Positions 1-10,084 of a DNA stretch of 64,000 nt are shown one piece after another (positions within the stretch are counted from its first letter, which is position 1; every line of letters starts with the position of its first letter). A program made the translations under genes and the position numbers. The notes under the pieces were generated by a model, which ran no database searches, was not told the origin of the DNA, and saw only the letters and a program-made list of their open reading frames with translations. Origin of the DNA: Cryptomeria japonica (Eukaryota; Streptophyta; Pinopsida; Cupressales; Cupressaceae); assembly GCF_030272615.1 (NCBI RefSeq), contig NC_081405.1, positions 22,112,047 through 22,176,046 of the forward strand. The letters run 5' to 3'.

Positions 1-271
1 ATTTTGAATTGTGGTTTTGAAGGAGAGTATGCATACATTTGTTCTATCAAATTCTAGAGTTTGAAGAGAATTGACCTTTTTCAAATAGAGAGTTTAAAGT
101 GACAAAGTGATCATTGTGCGTGTGGGTCAATTAGGTTGTTGTTTTGGTTTGATGTGCCAGAGCTTTGTAACATGTGCTCACTAGAGATACCATGTGGATG
201 ACAATTGGGACTAGATAAGGCTACATTGGGCTATCCATAACATGTTATTTCTTCTAGAGTAACGTGTGATA
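1..271 (+). repeat. Probable left part of the 5' LTR of element F
   Basis: No coding signal is seen. The segment lies directly left of element E, and bases 267-271 (TGATA) are the left copy of E's target duplication, so it should join sequence resuming at 8716. Added to 8716-9725 and 12150-12465 it gives about 1.6 kb, close to the 1.65 kb LTR of the related element B. The LTR start is not visible and may lie left of the window. Confidence 0.35.
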
Positions 272-1421
272 TGTTAGGCTCAATATGGAAAGCTAATGTA
301 CTCAGAGGGGAGGGGTGACTCCAAAACCTTTCTTCAATAATAACCTTACTGTTATGCATAAACATAATAGTGTAGTAACATAAAATAAAGTTAAAACAAA
401 TAGATAACAATCATACATGATTCACTCCATAACACATATATTTTGGTTATGCAGAAACTCTTGGTTAGAGAGAAAAACTGCGGTGGGGATGGCACCCACA
501 ACTTCACTACTGCAATAATAAAGATTGCTCGATTAGAGCTACATTTAGCTATTTCTAATAGCTTACCCTATTAGGAGTAACAACATCTGTTAGATCTACC
601 TTGCTAAAGGATTTTACAACATTAATTTGAATGTTGCACCTGGTTAGATGGTTTACAATTTATAGACTTGGTTAGAGTCTTTTACCTTGTTAAAGGTTTC
701 TCTTTCAACTTCACAATATTACAATAAAATCATTACAAATATCTGCAACTTTACATCTGAAATGTTATAGCAGATTCTATGTGCTCAGAATAAGATTACC
801 TTGCTTATAGCATACCTCGGTAACCCATATTGTAACTCGGTAAACCCTTTTGTTTACTCTGTTCTTCGACTGTTCTCTGATAACCTTCTCGATGACCTCT
901 CTGTGTCTCTGTAATAGTCTTCCTTCATACATACATTCTTTTTACTCTCTTCCCATGCTGCATAAATAGATCTCTTAAAGCGGTGATCTAATTCATTGCT
1001 TCGATCTTACAAACAAGATTCCTCGAATGAATAACTAAACAAAATATTTCATTGGTTAGATTGACCTTGCAATCATACACAATCTTCTAGTGCAATTTCC
1101 AATGTAATAATGGTTAGATGTGCCTTGATCTTGTAACACATTTTCATGTGCATGTCTAGGTTCAATGTATCTGGTAACACATTTCACTCAGTGAATATCA
1201 ACTCGGTGTGTTAACTTTACTGCTCGGTAGCCATAAAAAGATACTTGGTAAACAGCTCGGTGAATACTGCGTTTTGTGATTGCTTTCTTCTGTAACTGAC
1301 TAGATTATTCATACCGACTTCTCTGTGTGTACCGACTGCATGATTCGGTAATGCTAACCGACTAGAATATATAGTATGACTTTGAATATAAAAACTAATG
1401 GCAATTTGATAAGTAGTAACA
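272..1421 (-). repeat. Element E 3' LTR
   Basis: This is the left copy of the direct repeat and the 3' LTR in the element's own orientation. It matches 7593-8715 closely, including the ending GATAAGTAGTAACA. Many short CTCGGTA-like words recur within it. Differences from the other copy are scattered substitutions and small indels, so the insertion is not recent. Confidence 0.88.
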
Positions 1422-1770
1422 ATCTCCCCTTTTGACATTAGTTGAGATGTTTGACAAAAACTACTTTCAAAGTCATAACTCAAAAATCTATATACTTTAC
1501 AAAATTACTACACTTGACAATATATACAATAGTCAATGAAATAGTATATGCAGATATACTCCCCTTATCATTATTCTGTACATAACTCTGAATTTTGCAT
1601 GCTCGGTTCTATTTTGTTCTTGTGTGCTCTGCTTGCTCTGTATATTCTGCTCGACATACACCCCTTGTATACAATACTCAAAACTGTGCCACTCTCCAAA
1701 TATAGTATTACTCCCCCTTTGTCTGGTATTACTCCCCCTATGTAGTATTATAATATTACTCCCCCTTTTT
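1422..1770 (-). other. Polypurine tract cluster of element E
   Basis: On the minus strand a polypurine tract (AAAAGGGGAGAT) directly abuts the 3' LTR at 1422. Three further tracts reading GGGGGAGTAATA lie at about 1709-1765, the outermost preceded by GTCAAAAA. Repeated polypurine tracts before the 3' LTR are a known mark of plant Sireviruses. The tract at the LTR edge is the likely plus-strand primer. Confidence 0.65.
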
Positions 1771-1786
1771 GACAAACATCAAAAAC

Positions 1787-4700
1787 TTAATTTCCATCTG
1801 GGGGTGGTAACTGATCAAAAATAGATTTATACTTGTTTCGAGCATCGGTGAGGGCAACTGAGAGTGAATCCTTTACACTTTCCATTAATGAATTTTGTGC
1901 TTGAATATAAGCTAATAGTGATATTAAGCCATCAAGAGTGCTTCCCTCTTGTGTAGTTGATAGGCATGTAGCTCTATTGATTTTTTCCTGTACTGATGAG
2001 AGATGAGGAAGGAATAATGTTTGAAGGGTCATTATATCCATCCTGATTTTATGCTCTTCATTCCTAAGTTCTAACTATTGAGCCATGAGCTGTTGAAGCT
2101 TGGTATAAAAATTCTGAACTGAATTAGGCTCGATGGTCAACTTAGTTGAGAGATCAGTGATCTCTTTCTCAATTGCATCAGTTTTATTCTTGATATCTTT
2201 AATGAATAAGGAAAATGTACAAAGTTTCTAAAATAAATAAAGAATATGCTTGAGTTGAGGGGACAACTCAGCAATGAATTTGACAAGCTTTACTTTTCCT
2301 ATAGCTAGAGCTTTTTGTACCTCTTCAATCATTTTTGTTGTAAGCTCTTTATCTTTTAGCTTGCTTAAGTACTCAGATGCATCAACTCCAAATGTTTCTA
2401 TTTGAGTAAGGAGTTCATCCAGTTGAATGTGGATGGCTGCATCGGTTGACACTATTGCTGAAGGTAGCATTTCTATTAGTAGTGTCTTGACCTTCTGAAG
2501 TACTTTATTCTTCTTTTGAATAGCCAATTGTTTTTCCTGTTCGGCCCTTTGCTTTGCATAATTCACCGAAATCGGTAAGTGCTTGCCCTTTTAATTTTGA
2601 GATATCGACATTGGGCAACACTATCGATTTAGTCAAATCAATTTTGAAACTATGCTTTCTCACCTTCTTCTCTTTTCCTTTGGTCGGTTGCACTAAGACA
2701 AGTGCTTGTGAGGCTTTCTGACCCTCGATAGGTTGCTCGGTAGATGCAACACTTTGGTCAATTCTTGTAGCCGTTGTAGTGTCCTTGGGTGTCTCGATGC
2801 TAGGGGTCTCAGCTGTAACATTTGTAGTACTTGACGGTGCTTGAGACGTCTGATCTTTGGTTGTATCCTCTGCTGCTTCAGACTTGTGACCTTTGGTGCC
2901 TTGATCTGTGTCCTTAGGAGCTTCGGTTGAGACAGGTGGCTTCACTGGTGGATAAGGCTGAACTTGTTCTAAAACAAATTCACTAGATACAAGTTTTGCA
3001 TAGGTAGTGCCTTCAATCATTTCCTGCTCCAGTGCTTCTTCATCCATAACATCTTCATCAATTTGAATAGTGTCAGCCGGGTCTGGACCTTGCTCAATGA
3101 CATTAGGATCTTGCTCAGTGACATCAACAATTTCAACTTGAGTTTGTTCACTGACATCCTTTAGTTTGAAGATTTCCTGCCACTTGGCTTTTGTCTCATT
3201 TTCCGCATGAATGTATAGCCCATTCATCAATTTTAAGGCTCTCTGTTTGACAAGAAATTTAGAATTGTGTGTGGTCAAATGCTCCTTGATTTCTGCTACA
3301 GACATATCAGGGAATAGATGGACTAGACTTCTTTCTCTTATTTGTTTCTCTGAGTCCATTCCATATTTCCATCTGTTATCAATATGTAAGTATAATTCAC
3401 TCAGAAGTGACTTTACTAGTTCTAATGGAGCTAGCCGAAACTTTAGAAGTGTGCAGATGACAACTTCTTCAATTTGTCGCTTCTCATCATTATTCCTAGT
3501 CTCATACTTAACATATCTAAATCCTACAAATCCACCATATTCTTTAAGATTGGCACAAAATTTTTCAACACTATGAATATTTACCTTTTTGCTTTTTACA
3601 ATCTAAAATTTGTTCGCATCATCAGATTCTGTATCACTAGACTCTTTTGCCAAATGAGTCTCTGAGTAGATTTCTTATAGGTCTTGGTTACCTTCGGTAC
3701 AATAACACTCTTTTGTTTCTTACTCGGTGATGCAGTTGATGCTCTAGTGTTGGGTCTCTTTGTTGGTGGTGTCAGTAGGGCCTTTGAAATGTCCTGTTTC
3801 TTTCTTTTCAAAACTTTACCCCTAGGCAACTCGGTACTTAATGTTATTTCTACCTCTTGAGCATCTGATTCCTCTTCGGTAATGGCAAGATTGCCTTTGA
3901 TAGGTGTAGAGGAGGATTCTTCTCTGAATTTCTCAAATAAAACCTTTATCATTTTTGTAGCTTTTCTTGTAGCCTTAGGTACTACAATGCTCATTTTTAC
4001 TTTTTCCTTCACCTCTTCATATGTTCCATATCTTAGTTTAGTAGCATGCCTTGGCAACGATTGATAGGCATCAATTTGTTGTTGTGTTATATCATAGTCA
4101 ATCTCATAACCCATTGGTGGCAAAGATTGAGTCCTCGGTTCAATAGCATTCATATAACAATAATCAGTGTCTACCTCAAAACATATATCATCCTTATATT
4201 TTTCTACCAGCTGTGGTGGAATCCAGTACCTGTTGTGCATCTTCTCTTGAAATTTGCTAAAATAGTCATCCAAGATATCATTAAAGTTATCTCCCAGTTT
4301 CTTGATAAAATCATTGATTTGATGGGTGATAGGTCGGTGTAGCTCCCAAACTACTTTACCGACTGAGGGAAAGAACTTCTCAAAGTAGAAAAACATGCAT
4401 ACAAGAAGTGAACCAAACTTCAGTGTATTTGTCGAGTTGTTCTTCTTCAGCTTCCTTATTGTGTTCAGGTTCTCAAACAAGTTCTTCAGTAGCACTTCAC
4501 ATAAATCTACTTGCATTCCCTTCTTCACTATTTTGTAGGCCAAGTCAACTGTGGCACATGGTACACTGTTTTCCCTTGCAAATTGGAAGAAATAGTAACC
4601 AATTACTCTAATTGCAAACTTGAGTTCTACATCAGTGACATTGTTCAATTTCAATCCTCGGTAATCAGATTCTACTCTAGTTAGACTGATTAGCTCCTTC

Positions 4701-5155
4701 TATGATATCATTTTCTGTGCTCGTGCATGATCATAGATAGGATACCCGGTGATCACATGAATGATTTCCTTGGTGATTTTGAATGGTTGCTCCTCTAGCC
4801 ACATAAAATCATCATGTACTCTGCTCAAGACAAACTTAACCCACTGGGGTTTGAACACATGGGGATAGGCTAGGGCTTCAGTTAATCCCTTGATTTTGAT
4901 ATGCTCGAATTTGCTATCCATTTTGCCATTAGTACAGAGTTCATCATATCTATCACTAATCTCAACATGACTGAGTTCCTCAACACGGCATTTGGTGAAG
5001 AATCTAACATCTTCAACTAACAAGACTCGATCCGGGATGAGTGAAAATGCAGTTTTGTCATCCGGTTCAGAGGCGACTTTGAGAGTCAAAGAATATTTCA
5101 GCGAGGGCTTCTCCACATTTTTGACAACTATGGGATATTGGATCTTGGGCGCCAT
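1787..5155 (-). pseudogene. Long unknown ORF region of element E
   Basis: Reading from 5155 down, a broken protein of roughly 1,100 residues can be followed. The first part (5155-4700) begins MAPKIQYPIVVKNVEKPSLK. It continues in the same frame after one TAG stop (4654-3596) and then changes frame (3359-2505, then 2566-2228 and 2041-1787). The N-terminal third looks globular, with aromatic and charged segments such as WLEEQPFKITKEIIHVITGY. The middle is rich in K, R, S and T. The later part is acidic, P/T/S-rich and then helical. It occupies the position after pol where Sireviruses often carry an env-like or extra ORF. I do not recognise a family and see no clear membrane segment, so an envelope role is not supported. 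Confidence 0.55.
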
Positions 5156-5693
5156 TGTAGGTTTCAGGTAAAATTTAGCAAACTATCCTTAGGGTTTACA
5201 AATGATTGATGCTTCACACTTGGTAGATAATAGCAATTTGACTAGATCGGAAACCATCTTAATAGTGTGAATAGATTTGATGTAAATACCTTGAAATTTT
5301 CTCTGAATGAATTTTGGTCGCCTTGATTCGCTCTGCTCTGCTCTCTTGAAAACTTGGTGAATGAAAATGACCACGAAAATACCTTTAAGTACTCAAAAAT
5401 ACCTTATCAAGCTCCGTGCAAGTTAGGTCAAAACATTAAATGCACTCAGTTCACCTTTTACTGATTTACTCCTTTTTTTATTTTTAACCGAGTAACCAAA
5501 TTTCCTTCATTAATAGACTTGATAGGCTTCTTGTATACACTGACTTGATAGGTTTCCTGTAAAGTACTTTTGATAGAATTTCAAACTAACTAATTGCATC
5601 TTAACTATGCATATTTTAAATTTTGTACATAATAGAATAGGAACTGTTATGATTTAACCTTTAGGGAATGTAGTCCCTTCATACCTTTTCTGA
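5156..5693 (-). other. Non-coding spacer in element E
   Basis: This AT-rich stretch between the zinc-knuckle region and the long ORF has no convincing coding frame. In an intact Sirevirus, pol would lie here; only about 0.5 kb is left and no pol remnant is readable. Confidence 0.5.
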
Positions 5694-6065
5694 CTAATTT
5701 GGAATAGGTGCACCTAACTCGGTAGGTAAGGTGCTTTCTTCATCTAACATGATTTCCTTCTTTTTCCAAATCATCTTGAATTTTTCTATTATCTCTTCAG
5801 TGTTTCTTCTAGGTTGATCTTTGCAATCTCCAACTAAATGTCCAACTTTGTGACAATGAAAACATGCCATACCAGGATTTCTCCGTGATATTTGGTTGTT
5901 CATTCCAAACCTTATAAAATAGTTAGCACTAATATGTCAATATCTTCCACAAAATTCACACCATATCCTTGTATTGTAATCCCATGGTACTACTGCATAT
6001 TGTCGGTAAGGATCTATGTGAGTTCAGTAACCTCTAGTGTTTGCTCGGTGTGGATACCGCATGTA
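5694..6065 (-). pseudogene. Zinc-knuckle segment of the element E gag-like gene, distal part
   Basis: This continues the gag-like gene beyond the inserted solo LTR. Two knuckles are visible on the minus strand. One is degenerate, with a stop in the loop and the last Cys lost (CEFCGRY, then H, about 5920-5965). The other is intact, CFHCHKVGHLVGDC (about 5820-5865). A basic tail follows and ends at 5694. CX2CX4HX4C knuckles bind RNA in retroelement nucleocapsids. Confidence 0.6.
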
Positions 6066-6070
6066 GTTCT

Positions 6071-6570
6071 TGTTGGTGTAAATAATTATTCATCATGGAT
6101 ATTATTACACTTACTTAAGTTTACTTAGGATAATGCATTTCATAGTAGTTTGGATATGAGACACTTGGGTGTTTGTGCCACATTGGTATAGTGTGTGTAG
6201 GAGAAATTCCACCTTTTATGGTGTTGATCTTGTTGTTTCACTCCACTCTTGTTGTTACACTCCACATTCAGTGGGTGATCCACCTCATGTGGACTATTAT
6301 ATTATTTCTCCTACCTACCCACACCTATTTCCTACCTACCCTTGTTTCTTATTGAGCCACATGTCATGTTTGTGTGCTCACATATCCCTAGCCTTGCCTA
6401 TATAAGCAAGCTCATCTACATTGTATGTAACAACTATTGAATTGATTATTGATCATTTTCTATTGATGAGAATACAGTTTATTCTTGTCCCATATTATGT
6501 CTCTATTTTGTACATTTCATTGAGCTTTTGATCTTGGCAAAATCTCACAGTCCTTTTACTTAGATCAGCA
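6071..6570 (+). mobile_element. Solo LTR inside element E
   Basis: A 500 bp block starts TGTTGGTGTAAATAATTATT, ends GATCAGCA and interrupts the zinc-knuckle reading frame of E. The flanks GTTCT (6066-6070) and CTTCT (6571-6575) match at four of five bases, as an aged target duplication would. A TATA-like box lies at 6398-6407. No coding is seen, so it appears to be a solo LTR left by recombination of a gypsy-like element. Confidence 0.6.
6398..6407 (+). promoter_or_regulatory. TATA-like box of the solo LTR
   Basis: The string CTATATAAGC lies about 330 bp into the solo LTR, where a U3 promoter is expected. The call rests on motif and position only. Confidence 0.4.
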
Positions 6571-6574
6571 CTTC

Positions 6575-7529
6575 TCGGTATTATGTCCATATCTATTGCA
6601 GTTCCCACAAAACCCTTTGAATTTTGCCTTTTGATAGTTGTTAACAGACTTTGTCCTACATTGATTAGATGTATGACCATATTTATTGCAATTGTAACAA
6701 TATCCATTGGACTTAGTGATATTCAATTGCTTACCTTTTCTAATCTGGCATATGTTGGTAGTATGACCTTGATTTCCACAGTAGTAGCAAATAGGCTTCT
6801 TCCTTTTGATGTTATTCTTGTTTCCAGCTTGCTATGATGATTCTCCTCTCTCGGTAGTATGAATTCCTTTCTCGGTTGATTCTTTTCCTTTGTAACTGAG
6901 TCCTGCATCTTTGTTGGGTCTTCTTGTATTCAGGTGCTCATCCAACATCTTTGATGCTTCATAACTCTTCTTCAATGTTTCTTTGGATTTCTTCTCTTTT
7001 CAAGTTCACTAGTCAACCTTGATACTTCAAGTTTCAATGTTTGATTTTCATCATTCTTTAGAATTGCTTCATGATGTGCATAACCTAATTGATCTATCAT
7101 ATTTTGTTGAATATCAGTTAGCCTTATGATTTCATCATTCTTATCAGATACTAAGACTTCAAGTTGTTGTTTCTCTCTTTGTAGATCTCTTGCTTTATCC
7201 TCAGCTATCCTTAATGCATCTAGATTTTTAGTCAGCTGTGTACTGAAATGTTCATGTTCTCTTTTCATTGCTTTTAGCTGATCAGCCAATGCTTTGTTCT
7301 TTTCTTTCAACATTCCAATCATTTCTTCAGTTTCTTTAGATATACTGTTCTCAGATGATGTCTCTATTTGTTCCACTAACTCTTGAGAATCCTGCAAGTC
7401 ATCAGATAATCTTCTTCTTACTTTCAGAGATTTTTGCATTTGTCTTTGCATGTCTGCAATCACTTGATTTGCATGATCCAGCTCTTCTTGTAGATATATA
7501 ATCCTCCAAGATTGTTTATAGCCTTCCAT
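6575..7529 (-). pseudogene. Gag-like gene of element E: coiled coil plus zinc knuckles
   Basis: The chosen start is the ATG at 7529, about 50 bp after the primer site, beginning MEGYKQSWRIIYLQEELDHA. The first 185 codons form a long coiled coil rich in E, K, Q and L with heptads, ending at 6972. After frame changes three zinc knuckles follow on the minus strand: CYYCGNQGHTTNIC (about 6770-6810), CYNCNKYGHTSNQC (about 6655-6700) and CGNCNRYGHNTEK (about 6571-6610). The last Cys of the third falls at the junction with the solo LTR. With the two distal knuckles there are five in all. The usual N-terminal copia gag domain is absent, so the coiled coil follows the leader directly. The role is presumably RNA binding and particle assembly. 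Confidence 0.6.
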
Positions 7530-7578
7530 TGATAAGATCTTTCTCTTCAGGTAGTTAAACCCTTTTCCAAGATTCAAG

Positions 7579-7590
7579 CTCTGATACCAA
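7579..7590 (-). other. Primer binding site of element E
   Basis: On the minus strand TGGTATCAGAGC starts two bases after the right LTR. It matches the site complementary to the initiator methionine tRNA 3' end used by many plant retrotransposons. It fixes the orientation of E. Confidence 0.88.
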
Positions 7591-7592
7591 TT

Positions 7593-8715
7593 GTTAGGCC
7601 CAATACGTAAAGCTAATGTACTGAGAGGGGAGGGGTGAATCAGTACTCCAAAACCTTTCTTCAATAATAACCTTACTGTTATGCATAAACAAAATAGTGT
7701 AGTAACATAAAATAAAGTTAAAACAAATAGATAACAATCATACATGATTCACTCCATAACACACATATTTATGCAGAAACTCTTCGTTAGAGAGAAAAAC
7801 TGCAGTGGGGATGGCACCCACAACTTCACTACTGCAATAATAAAGATTTCTTGGTTAGAGCTACATTTAGCTATTTCTGATAGCTTACCCTATTAGGAGT
7901 AACAAGATCTGTTAGATCTACCTTGCTAAAGGATTTTACAACATTTAATCTAAATGTTGCACCTAGTTAGAGGCTTTACAATTTATAGACTTGATTAGAG
8001 TCTTTTACCCTATTAAAGGTTTCTCTTACAACTTCACAATATTACAATAAAATCATTACAAATATCTGCAACTTTACATCTGAAATGTTATAGCAGATTA
8101 TATGTGCTTAGAATAGATTACCTTGCTTATAGAATACCTTGGTAGCCCATATAGTAACTCGGTAAACCCTTCTGTTTACTCTATTCTTCGACTATTCTCT
8201 GAAAACCTTCTCGGTGACCTCTCTATGTCTCTGTAACAGTCTTCCTTCATACATACATTCTTTTTACTCTCTTCCCATGTTGTATAAATAGATCTCTTAA
8301 AGAGGTGATATAATTCATTGCTTCGATCTTACAAACAAGATTCCTCGAATGAATAACTAAATAAAATATTTCATTGGTTAGATTGACCTTGCAATCATAC
8401 ACAATCTTCTAGTGCAATTTCCAATGTAATAACGGTTAGATGTGCATGTCTAGGTTCAATGTATTTGGTAACACATTTCACTCGGTGAATATCAACTTGG
8501 TGTGTTAACTTTACTGCTCGGTAGCCATAAAAAGATACTCGGTAAACAACTCGGTGAATACTGCGTTCTGTGACTGCTTTCTTCTGTAACTGACTAGACT
8601 GTTCATACCGACTTCTCTGTGTGTACCCACTGCATGATTCGGTAATGCTAACCGACTAGAATATATAGTATGACTTTGAATATAAAAACTAATGGCAATT
8701 TGATAAGTAGTAACA
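7593..8715 (-). repeat. Element E 5' LTR
   Basis: This is the right copy of the direct repeat (1,123 bp) and the 5' LTR in element orientation. It ends on the + strand at AGTAACA, followed by the duplication TGATA. The length difference from 272-1421 reflects several small indels. Confidence 0.88.
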
Positions 8716-9725
8716 TGATATTCTTGAAAATGACTATACAAAAATTTGATGTCCTTATCAAAATTTTAGTCATGTTTTTTAATTAATGACGCTCTTTGTT
8801 CTTCACCTCAAGGTTTCGGGTTTTGGGTTTATGTTTTTTCGGGTGTAGTATCATAAAATTTTGATCCTTGTAATTTTCGATGACATTAGGGTCTTCACGT
8901 TGGTGAATTGAATCCCCAAGCTTGATTAGAGACCCAAGATTTGCTCAATCCCCAGAACTACACTTTTCCTGTCACCCGCACTACTTGAACCTACTTCCTG
9001 TCTTGAGATAAGGGTAGGACAAGGGCATGGCGCCCCTATCCCTACCTTATTTTTGTGTCCCTTCATTCAAAATGTGCATTGAGCTTTACAATTTCAGTGG
9101 GAAAACTTTCCCTGTGTTGGCCTATGATGAGAAATTAGTTCAATAACCCTAATCGACAAATATATATGTCGCATTCGCCCTCCCATTTGCATAGGTTGGA
9201 TAAGGTGAAAATTGGCATAAGTTCAAATACATAAGATTGCACATTCAAGAATTCAAGAGCATTCAAGCATTCCTTTCAAGGATTGAGCATTCTCAAGTCT
9301 CCTCCAAGGCTAGGTGTTACATTCAAGTCAAGGATTCAACCATTAAAGAGGAGATCCCTTTCAACATTCAATTTCACACAATCAATTCTATCTACAACCT
9401 CCCTTGAGATGAATTACATTTCAGTCTTTCATTTGCATTTACTTGCAAGTACATTCTTTCATCATTTGGTTAATTCCAAAATTGGGGTTTGACTTGAAGG
9501 AAAACCCCCAATCCCAACCCCTTTTCCTCTCTTTTCCGTGTGTAGGTTGCACATGCGCAACTATATTTGTAGATTTAGACTCCATTCACAGAGGTAGTAA
9601 AACCCTTTTTGTTTCACGGATTTTTCGGAGGACCGTGTGCACTTTCGACATGGTCTTGACAACTTTTCCTCAAATTCACAGGGCAGCTTCGTCTCGACAT
9701 ATTATAGCCAAATCCAAGTGCACAA
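8716..9725 (+). repeat. Element F 5' LTR, middle part
   Basis: This non-coding segment lies between E and T. It contains ATGGCGCCCC (near 9027) and a GTGTGCACTTTC/ATGGTC signature (near 9632) that resemble words in the LTR of element B. Its right end CACAA (9721-9725) is the left copy of T's target duplication. I assign it to the F LTR because the sequence reaches an LTR-like end and primer site at 12465-12469 once T is removed. Confidence 0.5.
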
Positions 9726-10072
9726 TGTTAGAGTTATCTTGTATTAGCTAATAATTATTTATTTAATTATTAGTCTATTAAACTCTACGCTTAAGCTAAA
9801 CTTAGGCATTTAATAAATATTATAGGTATTTAATAATTATTCTAATTATTAAATACATATTATCCCTTTAGGGTTTCTTTAGGGTTGCTATTATACTTTT
9901 ATAAGGATTGTATTGTACTTTTTCATCAATTGATTCCCTTTCTAAATGATAATTTTCTTCTTCAGAGCATTTATGCTTTTTTGCTTTATGTGCTTCCATT
10001 CTTCTCTTGTGACAGGTATTTGCATACAGGTGTTCTTGGGATCTCTGAAGTTGTATTTCCTCAACTTTTTCA
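9726..10072 (+). repeat. Element T 5' LTR
   Basis: This 347 bp LTR is AT-rich with TAATTATT words. It has the same length as the other copy and only scattered substitutions. Confidence 0.92.
9897..9906 (+). promoter_or_regulatory. TATA-like box in the T LTR
   Basis: TTTTATAAGG lies about 170 bp into the LTR and is repeated in the 3' LTR near 11974. It fits a U3 promoter by position. Confidence 0.4.
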
Positions 10073-10084
10073 TGGTATTAGAGC
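10073..10084 (+). other. Primer binding site of element T
   Basis: TGGTATTAGAGC abuts the 5' LTR. It differs by one base (C to T) from the initiator-methionine tRNA complement. Confidence 0.85.

Larger units (their letters stand above)
272..8715 (-). mobile_element. Element E: pol-less Sirevirus-like LTR retrotransposon, minus strand
   Basis: This is a complete 8,444 bp element. It is bounded by direct repeats of 1,150 and 1,123 bp that begin TGTTAGG and end AGTAACA on the + strand. It is flanked by a perfect 5 bp duplication TGATA (267-271 and 8716-8720). The primer site lies next to the right repeat, so the element reads on the minus strand. The interior holds a coiled-coil and zinc-knuckle gag-like region and a long unknown ORF region. 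I find no protease, integrase, reverse transcriptase or RNase H on either strand. Polypurine repeats before the 3' LTR suggest descent from a Sirevirus-type copia. It would need proteins from another element to move. Confidence 0.9.

Noticed and set aside
7579-7590. tRNA-like sequences at LTR edges as tRNA genes
   Set aside because: Only the 12-18 base primer complement is present; no cloverleaf can be formed around any of these sites.
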